DNA from: Rhodoblastus acidophilus
GTDB lineage: Bacteria > Pseudomonadota > Alphaproteobacteria > Rhizobiales > Beijerinckiaceae
Length of the DNA stretch: 64,000 nucleotides
Direction of reading: 5' to 3'
Assembly: GCF_009720655.1 (NCBI RefSeq)
Contig: NZ_WNKS01000003.1
Span: 328,080 to 392,079 of the forward strand
The position numbers were made by a program, and so were the translations under genes. The notes below the pieces were generated by a model. It made no database searches and had not been told where the DNA came from. It worked only from the letters and a program-made list of their open reading frames with translations. Below, one piece after another: positions 50,709 through 59,047 of this stretch. Within the stretch, counting starts at the first letter, position 1. Each line of letters begins with the position of its first letter.

Positions 50709-51863
50709 ATGTCCGCCTTCGACGCCCCTACAAAAAAATCGCTCGCCGCCGCCATCGCCTGCATTTCCATTGTCGGCATCGGCCTGTCCCTGGTGATTCC
50801 CCTGCTGGCGCTGCGGCTGGAGGCCGCCGGATTCGCCGCCCATGACAATGGCGCGCAGATCGCCGTGTCCGGCCTCGCCACGCTGATCGGCGCGCCGCTG
50901 GCGCCGCCGCTCGCCCGCCGATTCGGGCTGCGCGTCCTGCTCGGGGCGGCCATCGCCCTCGCCGTCGCCTCGCTGGCCGCCTTCGCGCTCACCTTCGATT
51001 ATCGCGCCTGGCTGGCGATCCGCTTCGCCTTCGGGCTCGCCCTGACCATCGTGTTCGTGCTCAGCGAATTCTGGATCAGCGCCGCCGCGCCGCGCGGCCA
51101 GCGCGGCCTGGTGCTGGGCATTTACGCCACCTTCCTGGCCCTTGGCTTTGCCGCCGGCCCCACCCTGCTGAGCCTCACAGGAACGGAAGGCGTGAGTCCC
51201 TTCGCCGTCGCCGCCGTCATCACGGCCGCCGCCGGCCTGCCGGTGGTCTGGGCGGGCGAACCCGAAACCGGTTTCGACCAGCCCGGCCGACCCAAACTCG
51301 GGCCGATTTTTAAAGCGGCGCCGGTCGCCGTGACCACTGCGCTGCTGTTCGGCTGCATCGAGACCGGGCTGAACGGGCTGCTGCCGGTGTTCGGCCTGCG
51401 CTCCGGCTTTTCGCAGGCGTGGGCGACGTTCCAGCTCACCTTGTTCGCCCTGGGCAATGTGGTGTTTCCCGTGCCGATCGGCATGCTCGCCGACCGCACC
51501 GGCAAAATCCGCCTGCTCGTCTGGTTCAGCCTGATCGGCCTGTTCGGCGCGCTGATCCTGCCGGGCCTCGCCGAAAATCGCGCGGTTTACGCCTTGGGCC
51601 TGTTCATCTGGGGCGGCGTCGTCGGCGGGCTCTACACGGTGGGGCTGGCCGCGCTCGCGGAGCGATTCCACGGCGAAAAGCTCGCCGCCGCCAACGCCGC
51701 CTATATCATGATGTATGCGCTCGGCATGATTTTGGGGCCTCCGCTGCTGGGACTGGGCCTCGATCTGGCGCCGCGCGGCCTGTTCGACGCGCTCGGCGTC
51801 TGTTTCGCCGCCTATCTTGGCCTCATCCTGTTTTTCCATGGGCCTTTCGCTCGAAAAACTTGA
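50709..51863 (+). CDS. Major facilitator superfamily transporter
   Basis: 384 aa with 12 predicted membrane helices in two halves. The first helix is SLAAAIACISIVGIGLSLVI. Loop 2-3 reads APPLARRFGLRVLL and the equivalent in the second half IGMLADRTGKIRLL, both of the MFS GxLaDrxGrk/r type. A YcaD-like (DUF894-type) carrier is the nearest resemblance; substrate unknown. It starts 27 bp after the Nudix gene, so the two are probably co-transcribed. Confidence 0.87.
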   Translation: MSAFDAPTKKSLAAAIACISIVGIGLSLVIPLLALRLEAAGFAAHDNGAQIAVSGLATLIGAPLAPPLARRFGLRVLLGAAIALAVASLAAFALTFDYRAWLAIRFAFGLALTIVFVLSEFWISAAAPRGQRGLVLGIYATFLALGFAAGPTLLSLTGTEGVSPFAVAAVITAAAGLPVVWAGEPETGFDQPGRPKLGPIFKAAPVAVTTALLFGCIETGLNGLLPVFGLRSGFSQAWATFQLTLFALGNVVFPVPIGMLADRTGKIRLLVWFSLIGLFGALILPGLAENRAVYALGLFIWGGVVGGLYTVGLAALAERFHGEKLAAANAAYIMMYALGMILGPPLLGLGLDLAPRGLFDALGVCFAAYLGLILFFHGPFARKT

Positions 51864-51998
51864 CAAGATGAAGACGGCCGCTATGGTGCCGTCACGAATT
51901 CGGGCCGGAGCAATCCGGCCCCTTTGTTTCCAATGGCCTCGTCCGATCCTCTTCGCATTGAAGACTCGTATGCTGCGCCGGTTTGCAGGGTTAAAGAC

Positions 51999-52166
51999 AT
52001 GGCCAAGGCCGCCACGATCAAGATCAAGCTGCTGTCGACCGCCGACACCGGTTTCTTTTACGTCACCAAGAAGAACGCCCGCACCAAGACCGACAAGCTG
52101 GCGTTCAAGAAATACGACCCCGTCGCGCGCAAGCACGTGGAGTTCAAGGAAACCAAGATCAAGTAA
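51999..52166 (+). CDS. rpmG: 50S ribosomal protein L33
   Basis: 55 aa: [20 protein letters not shown], then [20 protein letters not shown] and [13 protein letters not shown]. This is the Cys-free form without the zinc ribbon. ATG 51999 begins the homology although the frame is open upstream. A strong terminator follows 19 bp after the stop. Confidence 0.97.
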   Translation: MAKAATIKIKLLSTADTGFFYVTKKNARTKTDKLAFKKYDPVARKHVEFKETKIK

Positions 52167-52185
52167 TCGGGTTTTCCGAACGCCA

Positions 52186-52211
52186 AAGCCGCCCACCCGG
52201 GCGGCTTTTTT
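52186..52211 (+). terminator. Intrinsic terminator of rpmG
   Basis: AAGCCGCCC (52186-52194) pairs with GGGCGGCTT (52199-52207), loop ACCC, followed by a continuing T-run to 52211. Confidence 0.9.
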
Positions 52212-52366
52212 GTTTTCGGGGTGTCCGATCGAGGCGGAAGCTCAGGCGGCGCGAAAAATAATGCTTCGGCGGAGATCGGTTCGAAGGCGTCATTCAAGCT
52301 TTTCCTGCAATGGCCGGAGCAACGTCGTCAGCGGCCTTTCCCAGCTTGTGTTGACGCGACAGAGTG
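52212..52366. other. Intergenic stretch before a family B repeat
   Basis: No gene is supported. Together with the repeat and the ~180 bp after it, it separates rpmG from the first transglutaminase gene. Confidence 0.4.
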
Positions 52367-52491
52367 ATACGATTTCCGAAGGATCAGTTCGGACATCGTA
52401 TTCCGCTCGCGCGGCAATCCGCCCTTCGCCTGAAGGATTTCCGCGCGATTTCGTTTTCGCGGATCGCGAAGCGATCTTGCGGAAACCGTAT
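52367..52491. repeat. Dispersed palindromic repeat family B, copy 3 (125 bp)
   Basis: Same orientation and length as 27614-27738, with a few substitutions (for example TTCGGACATCGTAT in the left hairpin, which breaks one pair). Lies about 180 bp before the transglutaminase ATG. Confidence 0.9.
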
Positions 52492-52669
52492 GAATGAAGC
52501 GAGCTGGGCTGACATCAAGCGCATGGAATAAGCCGCGCCATCGCGACCCTCAACGGCAGACCTGTTCTCATCAAACGCGACGCCGAAGGAAATCAGCGGT
52601 TGTCTTGCGTTTTCGCCAGCGCATTATGGACGTCGCCGCCGGATGGGGCGATTCCAGGGCTCGGGGTCC

Positions 52670-53599
52670 ATGACCGTCTTCAGCGTGAATCACGTCACGA
52701 CTTACGCCTATGCGGAGCCGGTTCGCCTGGGCGAACATCGCATGATGCTGCGTCCGCGTGACAGCAACGATCAACGGCTTCTCGAAGCCAGTCTCGACAT
52801 CGATCCGCCGCCAAAAACCTTGCGGTGGATCCACGATGTCTTCGACAATTGCGTCGCCGTCGCCACCTTTTCGGGCGAGACCCGGAAACTGCGGGTGGAG
52901 AACAGGATCACGCTGGAGCATACGCCCTTTGAGGGCGACGAGTTCCTGCTGGATGACAGCGCGCGGTTTTATCCCTTCGCCTATGAGAGCGAGGAAATGC
53001 CGGACCTCGCCCGTTCGATCGAGCGGCATGTTCCCGATCCCCAGGGCGAGCTTGACCGCTGGGTGCGGCGTTTCCTGCATCCGGGGCGGCCGACCGAAAC
53101 CGGCGAACTGCTGATGACGCTGACCTATGCCATCAAGGAAGGATTCTATTACGAGCGTCGAGTCGAGAAGGGAACGCAGAGCGCGCTTGAGACCTTGGCG
53201 CGCCGGCGCGGCTCCTGTCGCGACTTTGCCACCCTGATGATGGAAGCGGCGCGGGCGCTGGGCTTCGCAGCCCGGTTCGTCTCCGGTTACCTCTATGTGC
53301 CCGATTGCGACTCCGGGGACCGTTATCTGGGCGGCGGCTCCACCCATGCGTGGCTCCAGATCTATCTTCCGGGCTCCGGCTGGGTCGAATTCGATCCGAC
53401 CAATGGCATCGTCGGCAATCGCGATCTCATTCGCGTGGCGGTCGCGCGCGAGGCCCGGCAGGCGATCCCGCTTTACGGAAGCTATTTCGCCGATAACGCG
53501 ACCGAAAGTTCGATGGGCGTGGAGGTGCGCGTTCGCCAGTCGCCCGCTTGCGGATTGCCGGGTTCGCCACATCTGGACATCAAGCGATCGGGAACCTGA
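52670..53599 (+). CDS. Transglutaminase-like protein (bacterial N-terminal + core domain)
   Basis: 309 aa from ATG 52670. An N-terminal beta domain opens MTVFSVNHVTTYAYAEPVRL and reads GEHRMMLRPRD. The papain-like core has the nucleophile in RRGSCRDFATLMMEAARALG, His in STHAWLQIYLPG and Asp in WVEFDPTNG, so the Cys-His-Asp triad is complete. Such proteins are probably cytoplasmic peptidases or amidases rather than cross-linkers. The next gene encodes a related protein 54 bp on. Confidence 0.9.
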   Translation: MTVFSVNHVTTYAYAEPVRLGEHRMMLRPRDSNDQRLLEASLDIDPPPKTLRWIHDVFDNCVAVATFSGETRKLRVENRITLEHTPFEGDEFLLDDSARFYPFAYESEEMPDLARSIERHVPDPQGELDRWVRRFLHPGRPTETGELLMTLTYAIKEGFYYERRVEKGTQSALETLARRRGSCRDFATLMMEAARALGFAARFVSGYLYVPDCDSGDRYLGGGSTHAWLQIYLPGSGWVEFDPTNGIVGNRDLIRVAVAREARQAIPLYGSYFADNATESSMGVEVRVRQSPACGLPGSPHLDIKRSGT

Positions 53600-53653
53600 A
53601 CGCCCGTCTCACGTTCAGCTCAAAGCTTGCCCTCTGGCGCGTGAGATCTCCGA

Positions 53654-54487
53654 ATGTTGATTGAGGCTGGTTTTGACATTGCGTTCGACTGTCCGGCGCA
53701 GACGCCAATGCTCTTGCAATTGAATGTCCATCCGTCGCGCGAGCCCGACCTTTTGACCGCGGACCAGATTCGTTCCGATCCATCGGTTCCCCAGAGCGCC
53801 TATGTCGACCTGTTCGGCAACCGGGTCACGCGCCTGGACGTCCCGCCCGGACATGTAACCTTCAGCAACCGCTTTACCATAGCCGACAGCGGCGAGGCGG
53901 ACCCGACGCCGCCCGACTCTCCCTTGACGCCGATCTCCGCCCTTCCCGACGCGACGCTGCTCTATCTCACGTCGAGCCGGTATTGCGACAGCGACAAGCT
54001 CTCGGATTTCGCCTGGGCCCATTTCGGCAAGATCGCGGGCGGCGCCGCGCGCGTGCAGGCGATCTGCGATTTCGTCCACGACACGATCCGCTTCAGCTAT
54101 CCGGACGCCCGGCCCACGCGATGCGCGAGCGATTCTCTCGACGAAGGCGTGGGCGTCTGCCGCGACTTCGCCCATCTCGCGATTGCGCTCTGCCGCTGCA
54201 TGAACGTTCCCGCGCGTTACGCAACGGGCTACCTCGGCGACATCGGCGTTCCCCCCGATCCCGCGCCGATGGATTTCAGCGCCTGGTTCGAAGCGTACCT
54301 TGAGGGACGATGGTATTCTTTTGACGCGCGCCACAATCGGCCGCGCATCGGCAGGGTGGTCATGGGCTATGGACGCGACGCCGCAGACGTGCCGCTCACG
54401 ACCGCCTTCGGCGTCGCCACGCTCGCGCGTTTCGAAGTGGTGACCCGCGCGTTAAGCCAACAGGGAATGGTCAACCCGGCGGCTTGA
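53654..54487 (+). CDS. Second transglutaminase-like protein, His position altered
   Basis: 277 aa. Beta domain about 1-90; core with Cys in DEGVGVCRDFAHLAIALCR and Asp in RWYSFDARHNRPRIGR. Where the first paralogue has THAWLQIYL this one reads DFSAWFEAYL, so the usual catalytic His is Ser. I recall FSAWFE as a subfamily form, which would make it a fixed variant rather than damage. It probably forms an operon with the preceding gene. A His elsewhere (DARHN) might substitute. Confidence 0.88.
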   Translation: MLIEAGFDIAFDCPAQTPMLLQLNVHPSREPDLLTADQIRSDPSVPQSAYVDLFGNRVTRLDVPPGHVTFSNRFTIADSGEADPTPPDSPLTPISALPDATLLYLTSSRYCDSDKLSDFAWAHFGKIAGGAARVQAICDFVHDTIRFSYPDARPTRCASDSLDEGVGVCRDFAHLAIALCRCMNVPARYATGYLGDIGVPPDPAPMDFSAWFEAYLEGRWYSFDARHNRPRIGRVVMGYGRDAADVPLTTAFGVATLARFEVVTRALSQQGMVNPAA

Positions 54488-54659
54488 GCCGCCTCCCGCT
54501 GTGCGGCGCGAGCGATCTCTCTTTCGCCAGAACCGCAGCAACCGAGGAGATCGTTTCCGCGCCGGCGCGCTCTCCATCGCCAACCGTCACCGCCTGTGCC
54601 GCCGCGCCGACTTTGCTGAAAACGTCTGCGGACGTCGTCTTTCCGTCGATCGCCGACAC
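54471..54659 (-). CDS. Weak small open frame next to the IS element
   Basis: 62 aa (MSAIDGKTTSADVFSKVGAA...), overlapping the end of the second transglutaminase gene by 17 bp on the opposite strand. The IS left end sits ten bases upstream of its ATG, which would have removed any promoter. Composition is mildly coding-like, but no motif, membrane segment or ribosome-binding site supports it. Confidence 0.22.
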   Translation of the reverse strand: MSAIDGKTTSADVFSKVGAAAQAVTVGDGERAGAETISSVAAVLAKERSLAPHSGRRLKPPG

Positions 54660-54741
54660 GGCGCCTTAGAGCGCGTTGACATTTGAGATTCCCACAGACT
54701 CGCAAATCTGATTCAAGCTCCTTTTCGGTCGGGAGCCATGA

Positions 54742-55113
54742 ATGTCGGTTCGCTTGGTGTTGGGAGATTCTCAATGGGTTCGGATGGCGCCGCATTTGCC
54801 TGGAAAGGTGGGCGATCCAGGCCGGAGCGGAGCCGACAATCGGCTGTTTGTCGAAGCCGTTCTCTGGTTGGCGCGAACGGGTTCGCCGTGGCGTGATCTT
54901 CCAGAAATTTTCGGAAACTGGAACAGTGTGTTCGTTCGTTTTTCGCGCTGGTCGAAGGATGGCGTTTGGGACAGGCTGTTCGTGGCGATGGCCGACGACC
55001 CGGACTTCGAATACATCATGATCGACTCGACCATCGTCCGGTCGCACCAACATGCGGCTGGGAAAAAAGGGGGTCTGAAGCTCGCGCGATCGGCCGGTCA
55101 CGCGGCGGTTTGA
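54742..55113 (+). CDS. IS5-family transposase, N-terminal frame (OrfA)
   Basis: 123 aa. The DUF4096-type N-terminal region (LFVEAVLWLARTGSPWRDLP, FGNWNSVFVRFSRW) leads to the first catalytic Asp in IMIDSTIVRSHQHAAGKK. Frame 1 ends soon after the A6 run at 55063; a -1 slip there joins it to OrfB. Confidence 0.9.
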   Translation: MSVRLVLGDSQWVRMAPHLPGKVGDPGRSGADNRLFVEAVLWLARTGSPWRDLPEIFGNWNSVFVRFSRWSKDGVWDRLFVAMADDPDFEYIMIDSTIVRSHQHAAGKKGGLKLARSAGHAAV

Positions 55114-55493
55114 CCACCAAAATCCACGCCGTCGTCGATGCTTTGGGCAATCCGCTTCGGTTTATTCTCTCGCCGGGTCAGGCCAGCGACTACACCCAAG
55201 CCGAGGCTCTCATCACCGATTTGCCCGCCGAGTCCGTTCTTGGCGACAAAGGCTACGACTCCAAGGCTTTCCGCGACGCCATCGCCCTGCAGGACGCCGT
55301 CGCCGTCATCCCGCCCAGAAAGACGTCACCGCAGGTCGCCTGCGACTTCGCCCTCTATTGCGAGCGCAACCTCGTCGAACGGTTCTTCCTGAAAATCAAG
55401 CACTTCAGGCGCATCGCAACACGCTACGAACAAACGCCCAGAGCCTTCATGTCCATGCTCGCCCTTGTCAGCGCGTTCATTTGGATAAAATGA
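54966..55493 (+). CDS. IS5-family transposase, C-terminal frame (OrfB)
   Basis: The productive part starts near 55070: AIGRSRGGLTTKIHAVVDAL, then the second Asp in LGDKGYDSKAF and the Glu in RNLVERFFLKIKHFRR, completing the DDE triad with OrfA. The frame is open from 54966, but the piece before the slip site is out of register with the family. Confidence 0.88.
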   Translation: MGQAVRGDGRRPGLRIHHDRLDHRPVAPTCGWEKRGSEARAIGRSRGGLTTKIHAVVDALGNPLRFILSPGQASDYTQAEALITDLPAESVLGDKGYDSKAFRDAIALQDAVAVIPPRKTSPQVACDFALYCERNLVERFFLKIKHFRRIATRYEQTPRAFMSMLALVSAFIWIK

Positions 55494-55578
55494 ATGTCAA
55501 CGCGCTCTAGACCAAGCGTGCTGATCAGGCTAGGTCGATAAATCGGCAAAACTCCTCACCACCCGCCTTCATCTCCCC

Positions 55579-57453
55579 ATGCTGCAAATCACCGATCTCA
55601 CCTACCGCCTCGGCCCCCGCATCCTGTTCGACTCCGCCAGCGTCCTGCTGCCGGAGCGCGGCAAGGTTGGTTTTGTCGGCCGCAACGGCGCCGGCAAGAC
55701 AACCCTGTTCCGCCTGATCCGCGGCGAGATCGCCGCCGAGAGCGGCACAACAAGCCTTCCGCGCGGCGCGCGCATCGGCAGCGTCGAGCAGGAGGCCCCC
55801 GGCGGCGACGGAAAGCTCATCGATTTCGTCCTGGCCGCCGACAAGGAGCGGGCGTCCCTGCTGGAGGAGGCGGAAACGGCGACCGATCCGCATCGCATCG
55901 CCGAAATCCATGTCCGCCTCGTGGACATCGACGCCCACGCGGCGCCGGCGCGGGCCGCCGAAATCTTGGCTGGCCTCGGTTTTGATGAAGCCGCGCAGCA
56001 TCGCGCGCTCAAGGAGTTTTCGGGCGGGTGGCGGATGCGCGTGGCGCTGGCCGCCGTCCTGTTCGCGCGCCCCGACCTGCTGCTGCTCGACGAGCCCACC
56101 AACTATCTCGATCTCGAAGGCGCGCTCTGGCTCAACGATTATCTCAAAACCTATCCGGCGACGACGGTCATCATCAGCCATGACCGCGACATGCTCAACG
56201 AGGTCTGCGACCACATCGTCCATCTCGAACAGGCGAAACTGACCCTCTATCGCGGCAATTACGATTCGTTCGCGCGGCAGCGCGCGGAGGCCCGCATGTT
56301 GCAGGCCAAGTTCCTCAAAAAACAGGAGGACAAGCGCGCGCATCTCCAGGCTTTTGTCGACCGCTTCCGCGCCAAGGCCACCAAGGCGCGACAGGCCCAG
56401 AGCCGCCTCAAAATGCTGGAGAAGATGGAAGAGGTTTCGGCGGTCGTGGACGAGGAGGTCCTGCCGTTCAACTTCCCCTCGCCGGAAAAACCGCTGTCGC
56501 CACCGCTGATCGCGCTGGAGGGCGTGTCGGTCGGCTACGACGACCGCGTGATTCTCTCGAAACTCAATCTCACCCTGGCCGACGACGACCGCATCGGTCT
56601 GCTCGGCGCCAATGGCAACGGCAAATCCACCTTTGCCAAGCTGCTGGGCGGCCGCCTGCCGGCGATGTCGGGCGTGATGAAGCGCTCGTCCAAACTGGAG
56701 GCCGGCTTTTTCGCCCAGCATCAGGTCGACGACCTCAACGAGAGGGACACGCCCTATCTCGCGGTGCAGCGGCTGATGCCCGACCAGCCGGAATCCCGCG
56801 TGCGCGCCCGCGCCGCGCAATTCGGTTTTCCCGGCGGCAAGTCGGACACCCGCGTCGCCGAACTGTCCGGCGGCGAAAAGGCGCGGCTGCTGATGGGCCT
56901 CACCACCTTCGCCGGCCCGCACCTGCTGATTCTCGACGAACCGACCAACCATCTGGACATCGACAGCCGCGCGGCGCTGGCCGAGGCGATCAACGATTAT
57001 GCCGGCGCCGTCATCCTGATCTCGCATGACCAATATCTGCTGGAGGCCTGCGCCGACCGGCTCTGGCTGGTCGCGGACGGTTCTGTAAAGCCGTTCGACG
57101 GCGACATGGCGGATTACCGCAAATTCGTCCTCGACTGCGCGCGAGGACCGAAGGAGAAATCCGGCAATGGCGGCAACGCCGCGCTGGAAGCCCGCCGCAA
57201 CGCCGCGCAGGCGCGAAAAGAGGCGGCGCCGCTCTTGAAAAAGGTGAAGGCGGCGGAAGAGAAGATGGAGAAATTTTCGAACCTGATCGCCAAGGTCGAC
57301 CTGATGCTCGCCGATCCCCGCGCCTTCGAGCGCAACCCGGCGGAAGCGACGAAGTTGTCGCAGCAGCGCGGCGAGCTGGAAAAAGCGCTCGCGGCGGCGG
57401 AGGAGGAATGGCTGGAGCTTTCCGCCGAATATGAGGCGCTGGTGAACGGGTAG
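55579..57453 (+). CDS. ABC-F family ATPase (Uup/EttA-like)
   Basis: 624 aa, two ATP-binding domains and no membrane segment. Domain 1: GRNGAGKTTLFRLI, FSGGWRMRVALA, LLLLDEPTNYLDL. Linker (about 235-300) rich in Lys/Arg. Domain 2: GANGNGKSTFAKLL, LSGGEKARLLMG, LLILDEPTNHLDI. A coiled-coil tail (about 540-620) follows. ABC-F proteins act on ribosomes or nucleic acids; tail and length favour the YheS/Uup side. It begins 72 bp after the IS element. The stop codon is the first triplet of a family A repeat. Confidence 0.93.
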   Translation: MLQITDLTYRLGPRILFDSASVLLPERGKVGFVGRNGAGKTTLFRLIRGEIAAESGTTSLPRGARIGSVEQEAPGGDGKLIDFVLAADKERASLLEEAETATDPHRIAEIHVRLVDIDAHAAPARAAEILAGLGFDEAAQHRALKEFSGGWRMRVALAAVLFARPDLLLLDEPTNYLDLEGALWLNDYLKTYPATTVIISHDRDMLNEVCDHIVHLEQAKLTLYRGNYDSFARQRAEARMLQAKFLKKQEDKRAHLQAFVDRFRAKATKARQAQSRLKMLEKMEEVSAVVDEEVLPFNFPSPEKPLSPPLIALEGVSVGYDDRVILSKLNLTLADDDRIGLLGANGNGKSTFAKLLGGRLPAMSGVMKRSSKLEAGFFAQHQVDDLNERDTPYLAVQRLMPDQPESRVRARAAQFGFPGGKSDTRVAELSGGEKARLLMGLTTFAGPHLLILDEPTNHLDIDSRAALAEAINDYAGAVILISHDQYLLEACADRLWLVADGSVKPFDGDMADYRKFVLDCARGPKEKSGNGGNAALEARRNAAQARKEAAPLLKKVKAAEEKMEKFSNLIAKVDLMLADPRAFERNPAEATKLSQQRGELEKALAAAEEEWLELSAEYEALVNG

Positions 57454-57555
57454 AGCTTTTTCACGTTTCATGGAAACATGAATAAGCTCTGGCTTCTTGT
57501 TTTTACGCGTTTTCTTCACGCGAACCGACATCCACTTCGCTTGAAAACGCTCTAG
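57451..57555. repeat. Dispersed palindromic repeat family A, copy 2
   Basis: 105 bp, reverse complement of 13995-14100 with about 85% visible identity. Its first three bases TAG are the stop codon of the ABC-F gene; it ends nine bases before the CDF transporter start. Confidence 0.88.
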
Positions 57556-57564
57556 GAGCGCGCG

Positions 57565-58251
57565 ATGGCCGATCAATGCTGCGAAACCAAGACGTGCTGC
57601 GGCGCACAGGCGGCGCCTGAACCGGTCAAGGCGGCGTGTGGCTGCGCCGAGGGCGTGCCGGTCTTCGACGGGCTGGACCCGCGCTACAAACGCATCCTGT
57701 GGACGGTCATCGGCATCAATGGCGCCATGTTTCTGGGCGAGACGGCGGCGGGGCAATGGGCGGGCTCGCAGGCGCTCAAGGCCGACGCGCTGGATTTCCT
57801 GGCGGACACCGTGACCTACGGCCTGTCGCTGGCGGTGATCGGCGCGAGCCTGCGCACACGCGCCACGGCGGCGCTGTTCAAGGGCTTTTCCCTGTCGCTG
57901 ATGGCGCTCTGGGTGTTCGGCTCAACGGTCTATCAGACGCTGATCCTGGGCCTGCCGAAGGCCGAGGTGATGGGCGCGGTCGGCGCGCTGGCGCTCGCGG
58001 CCAACCTGGCTTCGGTGTTGCTGCTGATGCCGTACAAGGACGGCGACGCCAATGTCCGCTCGGTCTGGCTCTGCTCGCGCAACGACGCCATCGGCAATGT
58101 CATCGTGATGGCGGCGGCGCTCGGGGTGTGGGGCACGGCGACCGCTTGGCCCGACCTTCTGGTGGCGGGACTCATGGCCGGCGTTTTCCTTACGTCATCG
58201 GCGCAAATCCTGCGTCACGCCTGGGCCGAATACCGCGAAGGCGCAGTTTGA
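57565..58251 (+). CDS. CDF-like cation transporter with Cys-rich N-terminus
   Basis: 228 aa. The N-terminal ~30 residues hold CCETKTCCGA and CGC, a likely metal-binding arm. Five to six membrane helices follow; the metal-site helices read LKADALDFLADTVTYG and SRNDAIGNVIVMAAAL, matching the paired Asp motifs of CDF exporters. No C-terminal cytoplasmic domain is present. It probably exports Zn, Co or another divalent ion. Confidence 0.87.
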   Translation: MADQCCETKTCCGAQAAPEPVKAACGCAEGVPVFDGLDPRYKRILWTVIGINGAMFLGETAAGQWAGSQALKADALDFLADTVTYGLSLAVIGASLRTRATAALFKGFSLSLMALWVFGSTVYQTLILGLPKAEVMGAVGALALAANLASVLLLMPYKDGDANVRSVWLCSRNDAIGNVIVMAAALGVWGTATAWPDLLVAGLMAGVFLTSSAQILRHAWAEYREGAV

Positions 58252-58273
58252 ATCGTCACGCTTTGGCGGCAGA

Positions 58274-59047
58274 ATGGCGGGCATGAGAAAAACCGCCGTC
58301 ACCATCGCCTTGCTCGCCGCGATCCCGCTGTCCATCGCCTATTTCGACCAACCGCTGACCCTGTGGGCGCACGCGCAGTTCCACGGGATACGCCAGACGT
58401 TTCACACTCTGACCCGAGTGGTCGAGCCAATCGAGTTGCTGGCGATGCTCGGCCTGATCTGGTGCGGCGCGCGCTTCGCCTTTGGCCGCCTCGCCCGGCC
58501 CGAGATCGCGCTGCTGCGGCTCAGCCTCGCGGTGCTCACCGCCATCGGCGTCAAGGATTTGCTAAAACTCGCGTTCGGCCGCACCTGGCCGGAAACCTGG
58601 ACCAACGGCAATCCGAGTTTCATCGCCGACCACGCCTATTATTTCGCCCCATTCCACGGCGGTCTCGGCTGGTCGGCCTTCCCCTCCGGCCATCAGACGG
58701 TGACGGCGGCCTTTTGCGGCGCGCTCTGGATTCTGGCCCCCCGCCTGCGGCTGCTGTGCGCGGCGGTGATGCTGGTGGTCGCCATCGGCCTGATCGGCGC
58801 CGACGAACACTGGCTCAGCGACGTCATCGCGGGCGGGTTGGTCGGATGGTTGATTGGGGTGCTGATGACCAAGATTGAGCTGCCGAAAACCGACTCTCCC
58901 CGCTTGCGGGGAGAGTGCGCGCCGCGCGTCGGCCATCACGCTTCTTCGGCGGTCGCCGGCCTTTCATCGGCATCTTCATCATCTTCATCCTGCTCGCCGT
59001 CCGAGACTTTGACGTCTTCTTCGGTCTCTTCAACGACGGCGGCCTGA
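58274..59047 (+). CDS. PAP2-family membrane phosphatase
   Basis: 257 aa, start 58274 or ATG three codons later. Six membrane helices. Phosphatase motifs: C1-like KLAFGRTWPETW, C2 FPSGHQTVTAAF and C3 GADEHWLSDVIAG with the catalytic His. It could act on undecaprenyl or lipid phosphates. The real fold ends near residue 205; the last ~50 residues (Ser-rich) are read through a palindromic repeat and antisense into the FYDLN-acid gene, overlapping it by 112 bp. Confidence 0.85.
   Translation: MAGMRKTAVTIALLAAIPLSIAYFDQPLTLWAHAQFHGIRQTFHTLTRVVEPIELLAMLGLIWCGARFAFGRLARPEIALLRLSLAVLTAIGVKDLLKLAFGRTWPETWTNGNPSFIADHAYYFAPFHGGLGWSAFPSGHQTVTAAFCGALWILAPRLRLLCAAVMLVVAIGLIGADEHWLSDVIAGGLVGWLIGVLMTKIELPKTDSPRLRGECAPRVGHHASSAVAGLSSASSSSSSCSPSETLTSSSVSSTTAA
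58893..58916. repeat. Short palindromic repeat (CTCCCC-type), copy 4
   Basis: ACTCTCCCC (58893-58901) pairs with GGGGAGAGT (58908-58916), loop GCTTGC. Lies within the 3' end of the PAP2 frame, just short of the convergent gene. Confidence 0.65.

Larger units (their letters stand above)
54669..55507 (+). mobile_element. IS5-family insertion sequence (IS427-like), apparently complete
   Basis: 839 bp between terminal inverted repeats GAGCGCGTTGACATT (left) and its complement ending at 55507. TA flanks both ends (54667-54668 and 55508-55509), the target duplication of the IS427 group. The transposase is split into two overlapping frames joined by a -1 slip at an A6 run (55063-55068). It lies between the transglutaminase pair and the ABC-F gene. 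Ends and catalytic residues are intact. Confidence 0.9.

Noticed and set aside
52643..54487. Transglutaminase pair as part of a polyglutamate or DUF403/DUF404 cluster
   Set aside because: The circularly-permuted ATP-grasp and alpha-E genes that usually accompany such clusters are absent; the neighbours are rpmG and an IS element.
55525..57756. 743-codon open frame on the minus strand
   Set aside because: Antisense to the ABC-F gene, which has complete ATPase motifs in both domains.
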